A stretch of 64,000 nt of DNA from Cercospora beticola (GCF_033473495.1 NC_088936.1:3782001-3846000); one strand, 5' to 3'. Shown: positions 1 through 11,592, numbered from the stretch's first letter. Numbers and translations: made by a program. The notes: generated by a model from the sequence alone, not told the origin.

Positions 1-2469
1 ATCGAGTCCATCTGCATGACTTGACGCTCGCACGTGAGCATAGACGTGGTTCGGACTCTTGCGCATGAAAGCATCATGCAAAACATAGGCGCCCAGAAAT
101 CCGGTGGCACCAGTGAGAAGAATGTTGAGGCCGTTCGCCGCACTTCGGATCTGGCCTCCAGCAATGGTCTGAGGAAGAAGCGCAATTTGGCTTGGCAGGT
201 CGTTGGCATATTGGACGCTTTGCTCTACATCTTCATCATCCTCAGCAGCGTCAAGACGCAATCCAACGGGATCCAGCGAGCGATCGATGAACTTGGCGAC
301 TTTCTCCAATGTTGGCTGTCCAGCTGCCATTACGGACATGGGCACGTGGACACCCTGCCACTTGCGATTGATCTTTGGCACAATCTGTACTGTCATGATA
401 CTGTCGCCACCCAGGTCGTAGAAGCTGGTGTCTCGAGGAAGTGTTTCCGGGGTGTGGTTGCGAGACTTGAGATGCTCGGCCCAAATCTTGGCCAGCTCAT
501 TCTCAGTGTTCGTCCGCTTGTCCAAGTCTGTAGCTTCAGGCAGTGAGCCGAGCAGGTCGGCCTGCTCCGGGAAAGGCAGTGCTCTCTTGTCTACTTTGCC
601 GTTGGGGTTGAGGGGCAGCCTCAGCATGGGAATGAACAAGGTGGGCACAGCATAAGTGGGCAACTTCTGCTTGAGCCTGGATCGGGCATCTTGTGTCAGC
701 AGATCAAAGATCTTCATGCGCTGAGCAATGCCGTGACTCTCCTTGGCGGACTCTCTCCGCCGTGGTCTGATACCGCCAGTGGCCACAGGTTGCTTGCTGG
801 CGGCTTCTTCCTGCTGAGCGTACCACTCTCTCCACTTTGCCATGTCAGGTACATAGTAGGAGACGAGGATTTGCTCTTCTTGATGATCACGCCTGACCAA
901 AGTCACATTTTCGCGGATCAATGGATGCTGACTGAGATGCGTGTCGATTTCTCCCAGCTCAATTCTGAAGCCGCGAATCTTAACCTGATCGTCTGCACGT
1001 CCCACACATTCAACATTGCCATCAGGCATATACCGACCGAGATCTCCAGAGCGATACATGCGGTCTCGAGGGCCTTTGTATTGCTCTCTCCACGGCTCGG
1101 ACTGGCCAGCAGCCTCGATGCGCTTTTTGTCCTCGTCAATCCACTTTTGCTGATCAACGAACCAGTTTGAGACGAACTTCTGGGCGTTCTTTTCCGGATC
1201 GCCGAGATACTCTTCAGCCAGACCACCAGCTCGTACGTAGATCTCACCAATTTCGCCAACCTCGCACTGCCGCTCCTTCTTCTCGCGGTCCACGACAAGT
1301 AGCTGCACGTCCAGCATGCCAGTACCAGCAGGGATGACATCGCCCATCTTGTCGAGATAGGTTGGGTCCTCGTTCGCCGACGGAATCTCGTAAAAGCTTA
1401 CTGCTCGCTGTGTTTCCGTGGTGCCGTACATGTTCTTGATCCTGCAGTTGGGTGCAAGCTGTTGCAGTCTTCGGCAATCGCGCTTGAGCAATATATCACC
1501 TACGAAGAATGCGCCATGAAGGCTGGTGATCTTGGGTTCCAGACTTCCCAGCAGGATTTGACCCATAGCAGGTGTGAGATGCATAATCGAGATCTCATTG
1601 GTACTTGCCCAGTTTGCCAAACGGTCAAATGTAATGTCCTCAGCTGGAGGTACTATAAGACTGGCTCCGAGGAACAGTGGCGTGAAAATGTCACGCTGGA
1701 TCGGGTCGTGCGCAATACCACTGAGCATAGAGAAGCGTTCCTTCTCTGTCAGGTTGAAGCGCTTCGACATCCAGGGAAAGTAGTACGCGAGCGAAAAGTG
1801 TCGACCCTTGACCCCCTTGGGTCGTCCTTCGGAGCCAGATGTGAAGGAGAGGGTTGGAGTGCTGTCTGGTCCGACGAGAACACCAGGCAGATCTTCCTTC
1901 TTGGGCTGCTGTGCCTGCAAGCAGTCTGCGCTGCCTTCCAGAGAGCCTCCAGTCACAGTGCCATCATCGTTCAACATCAGTCCAGGTACTTCGGTTCTGA
2001 GGTTCAATTTCTCGGAAATATAGCTCCTTACGATTGGAGCGAGCTCGCCAGCTTCCTTCTTCGCCTTCTCGATACACACCAGAGCACGAGGTTGTGCAAC
2101 TTCCAGATAGATGATCTGCCTATCTGGTGGATATGCCGGATCGATGACACTGAAGGTTGCGCCAGCTTTGAGCACACCCATGACTGCCACGACCAAGTCC
2201 ACGCCACGATAGGCGTAGACCATGACCACCTCGCCACGCTGAACGCCATTGCTAACAAGGTGATGCGCAACAACGTTGGACGCTTCATTAATGGTCTTGT
2301 AGCTGAAGTCCCGCTTCGGCGATGTTGACGATTCCGTTTCAACGACACATGATCGGTCTGGATGCTTCTTGGCATTGGCTGCGAATATCTCGTGGATAGC
2401 TCCCCGGTAGTCAGACCAGTGAAGATCTGAAGTCGGATCCGGACGAACGTCCTTTGGATCGAGAGCCAT
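1..2469 (-). CDS. LYS2: L-2-aminoadipate reductase, large subunit (partial, 3' end beyond window)
   Basis: This gene encodes the A-PCP-R enzyme that activates L-2-aminoadipate as an adenylate, loads it on phosphopantetheine and reduces it to the semialdehyde in fungal lysine biosynthesis (cytosol). An uninterrupted frame of 823 codons runs from ATG at 2469 off the window start. Visible motifs are the A3 loop TSGSEGRPKGVKG near residue 210, MYGTTETQ near 346, the A7/A8 stretch YRSGDLG..KIRGFRIELGEID, the carrier-protein serine in DLGGDSIM near 688, and the reductase Rossmann motif LLTGATGFLG at 784-793. The reductase domain is cut by the window edge. The start sits directly before the adenylation domain (RPDPTSDLHWSDYRGAI); the roughly 200-residue condensation-like N-terminus usual in fungal Lys2 is not present, and an in-frame TAG lies upstream at 2533-2535. 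It is transcribed divergently from the RBR gene and has a consensus TGACTCA upstream. Confidence 0.93.
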   Translation of the reverse strand, partial: MALDPKDVRPDPTSDLHWSDYRGAIHEIFAANAKKHPDRSCVVETESSTSPKRDFSYKTINEASNVVAHHLVSNGVQRGEVVMVYAYRGVDLVVAVMGVLKAGATFSVIDPAYPPDRQIIYLEVAQPRALVCIEKAKKEAGELAPIVRSYISEKLNLRTEVPGLMLNDDGTVTGGSLEGSADCLQAQQPKKEDLPGVLVGPDSTPTLSFTSGSEGRPKGVKGRHFSLAYYFPWMSKRFNLTEKERFSMLSGIAHDPIQRDIFTPLFLGASLIVPPAEDITFDRLANWASTNEISIMHLTPAMGQILLGSLEPKITSLHGAFFVGDILLKRDCRRLQQLAPNCRIKNMYGTTETQRAVSFYEIPSANEDPTYLDKMGDVIPAGTGMLDVQLLVVDREKKERQCEVGEIGEIYVRAGGLAEEYLGDPEKNAQKFVSNWFVDQQKWIDEDKKRIEAAGQSEPWREQYKGPRDRMYRSGDLGRYMPDGNVECVGRADDQVKIRGFRIELGEIDTHLSQHPLIRENVTLVRRDHQEEQILVSYYVPDMAKWREWYAQQEEAASKQPVATGGIRPRRRESAKESHGIAQRMKIFDLLTQDARSRLKQKLPTYAVPTLFIPMLRLPLNPNGKVDKRALPFPEQADLLGSLPEATDLDKRTNTENELAKIWAEHLKSRNHTPETLPRDTSFYDLGGDSIMTVQIVPKINRKWQGVHVPMSVMAAGQPTLEKVAKFIDRSLDPVGLRLDAAEDDEDVEQSVQYANDLPSQIALLPQTIAGGQIRSAANGLNILLTGATGFLGAYVLHDAFMRKSPNHVYAHVRASSHADGLD

Positions 2470-2886
2470 ATTTGGCAGTATCGATGGTGAAGATCAGGAC
2501 CGGCTGTTCGAATGCGTCGTTGCCAGCTGACTCATTCGACGATGGCTAGGCGGAAGTTCTTGATGCCCAGCCGAGCAGCTGCGTTGATGCCAATGCTTCT
2601 TCCGGCTGTCTCAGTGTATTCGCTGGATTCAAATGCGTGCAGAGAAAGGTCCGTGGGGAGCGATGCGTCAGTGTGAAGAGCGATATCGCACAGCCAATGT
2701 GATGGCATTGTCCCACGCATTGACCAAAATTCTCCCAAGCTTCGGACCCTGCGCCTGACTTAGCGGCTGGTCGGCTGGGCGTCGTCTCCAGCCACTGAGA
2801 GACATGCAGCTGCCAGCTCACTGCCTTTCTGGTCACACCATCAGCGTGCAGCGACTGAACCAGAAAATGCTCACGGCGGCAGCGTC
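2470..2886. other. Divergent intergenic region LYS2 / RBR ligase
   Basis: These 417 bp separate two genes transcribed away from each other and should hold both promoters. The only site I can name is the TGACTCA at 2528-2534. Short minus-strand frames here do not resemble a Lys2 N-terminus. Confidence 0.6.
2528..2534. promoter_or_regulatory. TGACTCA, candidate Gcn4/CpcA site for LYS2
   Basis: A perfect TGACTCA lies 59 bp upstream of the LYS2 ATG in the divergent LYS2/RBR intergenic region. This is the consensus bound by Gcn4/CpcA, the bZIP activators of amino-acid biosynthesis genes. Because LYS2 is a classic cross-pathway-control target, a functional role is plausible; binding is inferred from sequence only. 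Confidence 0.5.
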
Positions 2887-4791
2887 ATGGCGCTGGCGAG
2901 CGTTTTGGGGCGCAACGGCCGCGGCAGCAAGTCCGACCGGGTGAGCAGGCCGAAATCGTCGACATGGACGAAGGACAAGCAGACGGCCGACGATGAAGCT
3001 GTGGCGGCGCAGCCTGATATCGACGAGCTGCGACGCAAACGAGCCGAGTACTACAGCAAACCTTCAGATGAGCGACGTCGAGTGTCGTCGATATTCGGGA
3101 CCAAGCCGTCGACAAGGTCGTCGACGAAATTGTCAGCAAAGTCCACGGCCTCTTCAACCGCGTCCATGCCCCGGGCTGTGGCCGTTGCGCGAAGAAAGAG
3201 AAGGAACCCCACACGGACGACAGCCAAAACTAGCAAGCGAGCTCGCGTTGCTGCCGATAATGTCTACGCGCCGATTGAGCGTACGACCGCGATGCGAAGA
3301 GCGAGGTCTGTTGTAGGCAGAGGCATCTCAGACGAGGAAGTTACACCGGAGGACAGCATATCGCAAGTAGGGCTGAATCCCCCTTCGCGCCCAGCGAGAG
3401 CATCGAGCGCATCATCTTCGATTCCTTGCGGTATCACTAGTGTGGACAGGCTGGAAGCAATACCGGAGGATCACGAGAAGCCTTCTACTTCTGCGAGACC
3501 GACGCAAAGGCGAGATCGACGACAGCCCTCCCTACTGGGATCCTTATTACAGCGCAATTCCACGAAACCACCGCGAGCCTCTCCGCGCTTAGTGGAGTGC
3601 TTGACATGTGGTTCAGACGATGTGCCGTCAACGAAGACTGCCAAATTGAGCTGTGGCCATCGAATGTGTCACGAATGTCTAAAGCGAGTGTTCGAAATGT
3701 CCGTCAAAGATCCTCAACATATGCCTCCCAGATGCTGTACCAAAGAGCACATCCCTCTCAAGCATGTCGACAAGCTATTTGATCTAAAGTTCAAAGTACT
3801 ATGGAATAAGAAGTATGAGGAATACCACACCAGGAACAGAGTCTATTGCCCGACACCAAAATGTGGGGAATGGATCAAGCCATCTCACTTCCATGTCACA
3901 AAAGGCCGCAAATATGGACTGTGTCCCAGGTGCAATACCAAGGTCTGCACATCATGCAGTGCAAAAATGCACAAATCTGCAGATTGTCCCAAGGATCCGG
4001 AGATCGCACAGCTCGTCAAACAAGGAAAGGAAGAAGGTTGGCAGTCTTGCTACAACTGCCATGCAATGATCGAGCTAAAGGAAGGCTGCAACCACATGAC
4101 CTGTCGTTGCACAGCTGAGTTCTGTCAGTCTCACCACTCCAGGACGTGCCCAATAATTCAAGGCATCTGCTAACATTCCACAGGCATGATCTGCGGATCC
4201 AAATGGAAAACGTGTGAATGTCCCTGGTTCAACGCTCGCGATCTTCCAAGCGCCGACAGACTAAACGACATGCGAGTACCCGAAGAGATTCAAGTAGTCT
4301 ACAGAAGAGTCATGAACGCAGCCGGAATCCCTGTTCCAGGAGACCCACAGCAACCTGCAGGAGGCTACGTAGCCGAATACCGACGACAGCGAACATACAA
4401 CGAAGAAATGGAACACCGGCGACGTCAGGAACGTCTTGATGCAGAACTTGCCCGAAGAATGCAGCTTGGTCTTCTGCTGGAAGTCGAAGTTGAGCTAGAA
4501 GATGAAGAACCGCGTCGAAGCCGGCATCGAGCGGCACATGAAGCTGCCTGGGGCCTCAACAACAATGACCAAGGACATTTTATGAACGATAATTTCGTCG
4601 CAAATGCTGCCAATGTGGTTATGAGCACTTTTGGTGATGCGGCGATGGGCAGGAGGGGCGATCGAGAATCGGGACGAAGACGTAGAGCACGACAGTCTGC
4701 TCGGCAGAACCTGGATGACCCTGGACTTGTGCCGAATTTTTTGGGTGACGAAAGTGTACTAGGAGTTGGACCTTCGAGGCGGGCGCGGTGA
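2887..4791 (+). CDS. RBR-type (RING-IBR-RING2) E3 ubiquitin ligase
   Basis: The coding region is join(2887..4123, 4184..4791), 614 aa. The 60-bp intron (GTCAGT..CTAAC..CAG) is required because splicing restores the RING2 sequence EFCMICGSKWKTC. The N-terminal 235 residues are basic and probably disordered. RING1 starts at Cys238/Cys241 (CLTCGSDD) and includes CGHRMCHEC. The IBR runs from about Cys321 to Cys367, and RING2 from Cys388/Cys391 to Cys416 and beyond. RBR enzymes accept ubiquitin from E2 on a RING2 cysteine; by alignment this is Cys401 in EGCNHMTC. The C-terminal 190 residues are rich in Arg and Glu. It converges on POL1. The exact orthologue and substrates are not identifiable from sequence. 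Confidence 0.9.
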
Positions 4792-5054
4792 AGGATCGAG
4801 AGATTTACTTTGTGATGTACGACGAGCATGGAAGAATGTGACCAAGATATGTGCAATGAGGTACGGAGGATACAATGAACACATTTCCGCGCTCTCACCC
4901 AAATGACACCCAAATGAAACAGAACTGACAGTGAAGAAGCAGTTTCCATAAAGCCGTAATATATCTCTGAGCGCCGTTCATCACGCAGTATTCAACAGTA
5001 GCCGCCCTCAATATCCACATCCAGTCGTTCAGTTACGAGTAGTGCAATTTCCGC

Positions 5055-8000
5055 TCACTTCATCGCAAAGCCGAAGAGCGAATCCATACTAACCCAACCC
5101 CATCCACTCTTATCCAAGTACGCTTTCACCACATCCCAACAAACCGCGAACCGATCCCGATTCATCCCAGCGAGAATTTTCGCTTTCTCTTTCGATTCGC
5201 CCTCGACTTTGACAAGTCCTGCAGCACCCATCTTCTCCAAGGACTTGTCCACATCGAACAAGCCTTGCAAGTAGAGAAGCTGGTTGTACAGTGCCTTCTC
5301 GCTATACTCGAAGGACATGCGTCCTGTGCAGCCGTAGGCAAGGCCATTGGGGCCGAGACACCGATGTCCGTAGACTGAGATCTGTCGTGTTCGGTTTCCG
5401 CAGGCTTGGTCATCACATTTCAGCCAGGCCGAGTAGTAGCGAGAAGTGTGTCGTCGGATTTGGTTTTCCAATTGCGCTGTCAGCGTCAGAGTTGAGATAC
5501 GCTTCTTGCACTCCGCACGGGGGCACGCGAGGCCACCGTTGGTCAAGACACCGAGGGGCACGAGCGGTTGCTCATTATCCGGGGCAGTGTAGTTCAGTCC
5601 GCGATACTCGAAATGATTCTTGCAGCCGAGACACAGCAAACTGAGAGGCTCGCAATCCTTGAATCGAACGTGATCGGGGATCTGGCTCTCCAAGGTTGTG
5701 ATCTCGTTGCTCTGCTCAGCAGACCTGCTAGCACCACTGATGCGGTACTTGGATGTGTCTAGGCCGAGACACTCTGCCAGTCTTGTAATATCGGTGCCGC
5801 TGATAGGAGCACAGAGACGTTCCACTGGCGGCAGGATCTGCTTGTGCAAGTAGTATTGCACGTCTGGCGTGAGCCCGCTATCCTTGGCCAGGATTTCGTC
5901 CAACTCGTGGGCATTCTGCGCGGCTTTCTCTTGATTTCCTTCGCTGTCGCCACAGATCACAAAGGCCATGACGTCCTTGGCCTTCACCTGTTTTCCCTTG
6001 GCTAGACGCTTGAGAGCCACTTGTACTGCGGGCATAGACTTGCCGCCGGGATACTCCTTCGGATCTTTGCCCAGTTGCGTGTATATCGTGTACTTGTGAG
6101 CGGGAATTTCGTTGTTGCGCATTTTCTCACTGAGTTCTCGCAGGTGATCATGAATCTGAGAAACAACCTTCTCCGGATCTTCCCCGGACAGGAGATAATT
6201 GAGGAGTTGTCTGCAACATCATTAGTATATTACGAGCAGTTCGAGGCGCGCCGCACTTACGTCGAGGTATCCTTGGAGAGCTGGCAGTACTCTCGTCGCC
6301 TCATATCGAGACCTTTAACATCAAGCTTCTCTTTCCAGGTGTTGTCGCCGGTATCGACCATTTGAATAGCCGCATACTTCTTTTTCGCGTGGAGCAGGAG
6401 TCGTCGAAAGATATGATCAATCTCAATCTCCAGCAGCTCGTATTGCTCGTTGACACTCTTTTGGAAGTCCTTTCCCATCTTCAGCGCATCGAGAATGTTG
6501 TCAACATTGGTGTTGATCATGACAGAATCAGTATCTCCGTAGATGACGCGGAGAGCATGCTGTGACTCTGCCAGATCCTTGGTCGATTGCAAGATCTCAC
6601 GTCCTTTGGAAGTTGTAAGAGCAGCAAGTGGCCGAGCATAGAATCGGGACTTGGTGTATCCCAAACAACCGTACATGGAGTTGGCTGTCAGCTTCAATGC
6701 CATTTGCTTCACGTCCCATGTTGCAAGCTGGTCCTCTGTAGCAGACTTGTCCTTCATAAGCTTTTTCACCTCTCGTCGTCTGCTCACAAGGGTTCGAATC
6801 AGTCTCGGTAAGATGCCCTTGTTAGAGGTGTCTTCGGGGACCTCAGGAACCTTCTCGTCCTGCTCAGAGATGTCGCTCCGGTCGACTGTCGTGAAGCAGA
6901 TGTTATACTCCTGGATGATACTTGGGTAAAGGGAGTTGAAGTCCATAACCAGAATAAATTTGTCGTAGAGCCCCTTTTCAGGCTCAAAGACCAGACCACC
7001 TTTGTACTTGTCCTTCTTCTTGGTGTCGGCGCCATCCTCTCCTTCTTCTCCCTCTTCGATCTTCTTGTTCGAAGGCCCTTTGCCGAAGATTTTGTCGGGG
7101 CAAATGTATTTGTTGCGATAAAACTCGTGCAGTAAAATGTACTCGTTCCGCTCCGAACGGGTTCCGCTGAGTGTCCTGGCCCATGAGTTACCAGCCAAGT
7201 TAGTAAGCACCTTCGTAAGCGGCAGAAGCTGTCGTTTGATGGCCAGAGCAGCAGTGTAGAAAGTGTCTACTTCGCACATCTTGACGTAATTCATCAGTCC
7301 GATGCCCGACTGTGCCATTGCGAGAGCTTTCTCGGCGTCCATCTCCTTGCGCGAGTGTCCGCTGAGATGTAACGAGACCATTTCGTCAAGACTCCAAGAC
7401 TGACAGCCAGTCATGATACTTTTGCCCATGTCATTGGCGAGGTCTCCGAGAAGTCTTCCGGCAGCGAGGTGTCGCTCCGCGAAGTAGCTACCGCCTCCCT
7501 TACCGACATTCTTGGGCCAGTCGCCACGTTTTAGTCGCCCGATTCGATGCCAGCCAGGAGTCTTTCGCTCTCTCATGCGTGCGAGCAGTACACCAAAGTC
7601 GACATCATCCAGTTTGTGTCCGATGATGCAGTCCGGATCGTGCATTTGAAAGATGGCAAGCAGCTTGCTCAGAAGACCAATCTCGTTCCTTTCCATAAGG
7701 ATTTTGTGCTTCTCCTTCTCGGCAAGAGGCTTGAAGCCCATTGGATAAGCGTCTCCATGCGGACGCATTACTGTTATGACGCGCTGTGGCATCTGTTCCG
7801 CTGGCTTCGTGTCCGTCAGAGAAATGTTCTCAAAGATTCGAACACTCGCAACTAAGATTTCGTTCTTGTTTTCCTTCTGGTTGAATACAGTTCGCAGCGC
7901 CATGGACATCATGGTCAGTGGAGGAGCCTCGAGATTGTCTGACTCGCCCAAGGTTGTGATACCGTTGGGTTTCGTGACTTGGAGCTCGAGTTTACACCAA

Positions 8001-9560
8001 GAGGCATTGTTGACGGCATTGAAGTCGGCACCTTCGATCTTGAGCCAGCAGGGTCCCATGATATTCTTCCACATCACGAACTGCTCAAACAGTGCTGTGT
8101 TGGTGCCGAAAATGTGTGAAAATGTCTCGCCCTTGAAGTCCATTGGCAATGCTGGCTTGTCGTAGGGATAGAGGAGTTTCAAATAGTCTGCTTCTTTTGG
8201 TATTCCTGGCAGTTCAAATGCATACTTGCGTGTGCATTGCTTGATCTTGTGCATTGTCACCTTGTGTCTCGACATGATGCCGTCAACCTCTTCATAGACA
8301 TCCTTGAAGTCAACTTCCTCATCGGTGTCACGGCCATGTTTGTGGCGGTGCTCGCGTGGCAGGAAGTATAGCTTCCGAAGAATATTGTCAACTTTGACAA
8401 AGCAGGAGACGTAGTTGCCCGTTTGACGATTTTTCACTTTGCCAAACAGACATAGGCTACCATTGACCTCAGTGTAATCGAGCCAGAAAAAGTTCAGTGA
8501 GCCATCTGCTTCTAGAGCATCCTTGGAATCGAGCTTGCCAGCCATGACAGGTTCGTGCGCAGGACTGCTCATGATGTTTAGCTTGGCCGCCACATTGTTG
8601 ATTGCTGTCATGTCGACCTCATCAGCCGCAGGCCTGGTGGGTGATGAGCTAGCGGGCGTAGGATATGATGCCTTTGCAAGCTTCGGCGCGGGGCGACTGC
8701 CACGGATGTTTACATTTGCACTCTTCAGGTTGGAACCGCCTTTGACTTCTGCGATCTCCATCAAATCCTCTTCCTCAGGCTCTTCCACTTTGATCGCAGT
8801 TTTTCGCTCCACTACCTTTGCAACGGGCGATGAAGGCAGTGGGTCGCTCATCATGGGCACATCGTCGTCGTTCTGCATCGGAAAATCGTCGTCGGCAACA
8901 TGAGCTGTGGGAGGGGACGACTGCAGATGTTGATCTGCCGCTGGTCGTTTGGGACGCGCTGTCTGTCTGTCTTCCAGGGGAGGTGACAGGACTCGAGTTT
9001 TCCGGCGATCATTGCTCTTGATGGCCTTTCCATAAGATGGAGCTGGCCGCTGGACATTTGTGTCAACTTCACCCAGTAGACCAGCCATAAAGTCGTCATC
9101 CTCGGCCGTTCGAACGGGTTTCGGCTTTGGTGCTGCAGCAGTCGGTTTTTGGTTGAAGTATTTGCTGATGCCTTTGCTGAGCTTCTCTTGTCGCTCTACA
9201 TCCTCCTCTCGCTTCCGCTTGGCTGATAACGCGCGTCAGTGATTTCCTCCTAGCATGTGTCGAGCATAACGTACCGGCTTTGCTGTTTTTAGGCAGATCT
9301 TCCTCACTCTCGCTGTCGTACATAGGCTGTCTTTCATCTTGCCAGTCTTCGCGTCCATCGTCCGCATAACCTTCGCCATTGTCGTCTACCACGAAATCGT
9401 CTTGATCCAATCGACTTCGCACGACCTTTTTGTATCCCTCGTCGTCGACGGTTTCGTATATGGACTCGGCTTCCTGCACTTCATAGTCGTCGAACGCGGT
9501 CTTGCCCGCCGCTCGCAGGGCACGCAGCTGTGCAAGACGATCTGCTCTAGAGGGTGCCAT
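5055..9560 (-). CDS. POL1: DNA polymerase alpha catalytic subunit
   Basis: This is the family B polymerase of the Pol alpha-primase complex, which extends RNA primers at origins and Okazaki fragments in the nucleus. Exons are complement(9275..9560), complement(6261..9222) and complement(5055..6210), with introns of 52 and 50 bp; the product is 1467 aa, like yeast Pol1. Motif A is DFNSLYPSI from Asp856, motif B KLTANSMYG at about 939-947, and motif C YGDTDS at 990-995. The C-terminus carries two Zn/Fe-S cysteine clusters: Cys1276/1279/1312/1317 and Cys1348/1353/1367/1377. The N-terminus (RADRLAQLRALRAAGK..DEEGYKKVVRSRL) matches the conserved primase/partner region. I chose ATG 9560 over the in-frame ATG at 9617 because the upstream 19 codons look non-conserved. 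It diverges from the eL13 gene. Confidence 0.96.
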
Positions 9561-9879
9561 TGTCAAAGAACGTCCTCTGCGTATGCGTGCCGAGCGAAGT
9601 CCTGTGGTGAGGGTCAATGGGTGGTGTGAGAGTGGTGTTTGCGTGGAAAGGGAACGGCGAGCGGGACACGACCACTCAGTCGCGCTTTGCTCTCCACGAA
9701 ACGCGACTTAGCGCGTCACTGGGCTCGGGGCTCTCGGCTCGGCTCGTTTTGGCCGACTCGGTCATGTGACTGTAAATGCCAAGCGCACGAACACCTGGAT
9801 TTCTGCAGCTCGAACTTCTTCTTGACGAGAGACAGGTCACGTCGACTGCACATACTGGACTTCGCCCAACACCGACAAA
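9561..9879. other. Divergent promoter region POL1 / eL13
   Basis: This 319-bp region separates two genes reading away from each other. It contains the G1/S-like motif cluster and a repeated CTCGG tract around 9722-9740. No open frame here is convincing as a gene. Confidence 0.6.
9695..9717. promoter_or_regulatory. SCB/MCB-like motif cluster upstream of POL1
   Basis: The stretch contains CACGAAA at 9695-9701, overlapping ACGCGA at 9701-9706, followed by GCGCGTCA at 9711-9718. CRCGAAA and ACGCGT-like elements are the SBF and MBF targets that drive G1/S genes in yeast, and POL1 is a known target there. The cluster lies about 135-155 bp upstream of the POL1 ATG. Matches to the MCB are imperfect, so function is inferred. 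Confidence 0.35.
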
Positions 9880-10796
9880 ATGGTATGCGCAGACACATTG
9901 AAGTCATGATCAGATCGATAGCTGACTCTCTCCCAGGCGATCAAGCACAACCAGCAGATCCAGTACAACCGTAAGGCCGAGACATCACATTTTTGCGCAT
10001 TTGCAAAAGCAGCAACTGACTTGTCGCAGACTTCCGCAAGGACTGGCAACGCCGTGTCCGCGTGCACTTCGACCAGGTAATTCCCCATTCATCATGAATG
10101 CTGGCGCGCCTGCAGTGCACTGCATGAACCTAGAGTTCTGACCTCGAATTTTCGATATAGCCCGGCCGCAAGCAGCGCAGACGCAATGCTCGCCAGGAGA
10201 AGGCCGCTAAGGTCGCTCCACGCCCAGTGGACCGCCTGAGGCCTGTCGTCCGCTGCCCAACCATCAAGTACAACCGCCGCGTTCGTGCTGGTCGTGGTTT
10301 CTCGCTCGCTGAGCTGAAGGTACGAGATGGAGAACAAAATAGCTAGGGAATGAATGGATATTGATCGCGTGCACAGGAGGCTGGCATTCCACGCAAGCTG
10401 GCGCCTACCATCGGTATCGCCGTCGACCCACGCCGTCAGAACCTTTCCGACGAGTCTCTGGCCGCCAACGTCGCTCGCCTGAAGGAGTACAAGCAGCGCC
10501 TTGTCCTCTTCCCACGCAAGCTCAAGGCACCAAAGAAGGGCGATGCCGCCAAGGACGAGGTCGATGCTGCCAAGCAGATCGGCGAGACCGCCCACGACGG
10601 CAAGGTCAAGCACACCAAGCAGGCCTTCCCAATCGACAACAAAGTTGTCATCAAGGAGGGCAAGATCTCCGACTACCCACAGACCGAGAACGCCTACCGT
10701 GTGCTTCGTACTGCTCGCTCCGACGCCCGTCTCCAGGGCAAGCGCGAGAAGCGTGCGAAGGCCAAGGCCGACGAGGAGGAGGCAAAGAAGAAATAG
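9880..10796 (+). CDS. RPL13: 60S ribosomal protein eL13
   Basis: This is a core protein of the large cytosolic ribosomal subunit. Exons are 9880..9882, 9937..9970, 10030..10076, 10161..10319 and 10377..10796; the product is 220 aa. Conserved stretches include [20 protein letters not shown] at the N-terminus, [17 protein letters not shown], and [13 protein letters not shown]; the C-terminus is lysine- and alanine-rich. Introns are 54, 59, 84 and 57 bp. Intron 1 falls directly after the initiator ATG, so the first coding exon is only three bases. Heavily interrupted 5' halves are common in fungal ribosomal protein genes. Codons are strongly C-ending, as expected for a highly expressed gene. Confidence 0.95.
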
Positions 10797-11592
10797 ATGT
10801 CGCCTGCACTCGAAAAATGGAAGTGATGCGATTCAAGTTTGGCGTTGGGAGGGATGATGACAAGTACGATATCACGGAACGTCTGGCGCAGGCAAAAGTG
10901 TCATGGCATGATACCAGCATAGCACAGTCGCATGCAAACCACGTCTTCAATCGCTTCCACGATCAATCTCCTCCTTCCGCGCTCCGCAGTTCTCGCCCTT
11001 CCTCAGCATGCGTGCTACGGGTCCAGTGATTGACGTTCTGTTCCCTTTTCATACAGATGGTCCAGACCTCAACTTCTAACGATATTTTGTAGATAGCCCG
11101 AGGAGACCGGCTCCAAAATGGATAACGACCTACGACCAATGCATGTTGATGCTTTGTCGGACTGTCTTGGTCGCCAAGCCAACTCAATGGCTAAATAGTA
11201 AACCGCAAGCAACACGCACCTCCAAGGCCAGCCGTTAGTGTCCGCAACGGGCCGCTTAAATCTTATTGGGTGATGCTCCAATGCATACTTCCCATCAACA
11301 TGTCTACGGTAGCATTCGTCTTGCCGTCCGCTGCCCGCGTCAATCCAGATCCCGCGCCGTTCGCATCACCGGTCATTTAGTCCGCCGGGCAACTGAGTAT
11401 GCTTTGCTCACGGATCCGAGCTATGCCAATGTCAGAGGACAAGAATGAGGCTGTGCTCGTCAACACCGCCACCACATGAAGTCGAGGCATGAGGATGCTC
11501 CGTGTGAGTCAAGCTCCAGGAATTGCTTATCATGAGAGCCCTGTGCGCGCACTTCATTGGCGTCGAATTTTATGATGGGTTGATGACTACCA
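10797..11592. other. Intergenic region, eL13 to PARG
   Basis: These 796 bp hold the 3' end of the eL13 transcript and the upstream region of the PARG gene. Short open frames on both strands show no recognisable domain. I see no tRNA-like B box or repeat. Confidence 0.5.

Noticed and set aside
1462..2328. Plus-strand open frame of 288 codons antisense to LYS2
   Set aside because: It lies in codon register opposite the real adenylation domain and has no family features; it is a mirror of LYS2 codon usage.
10361..11029. Plus-strand frame of 222 codons across the end of eL13
   Set aside because: It is an out-of-frame reading of the last eL13 exon, extremely Arg/Gln-rich, with no conserved sequence.
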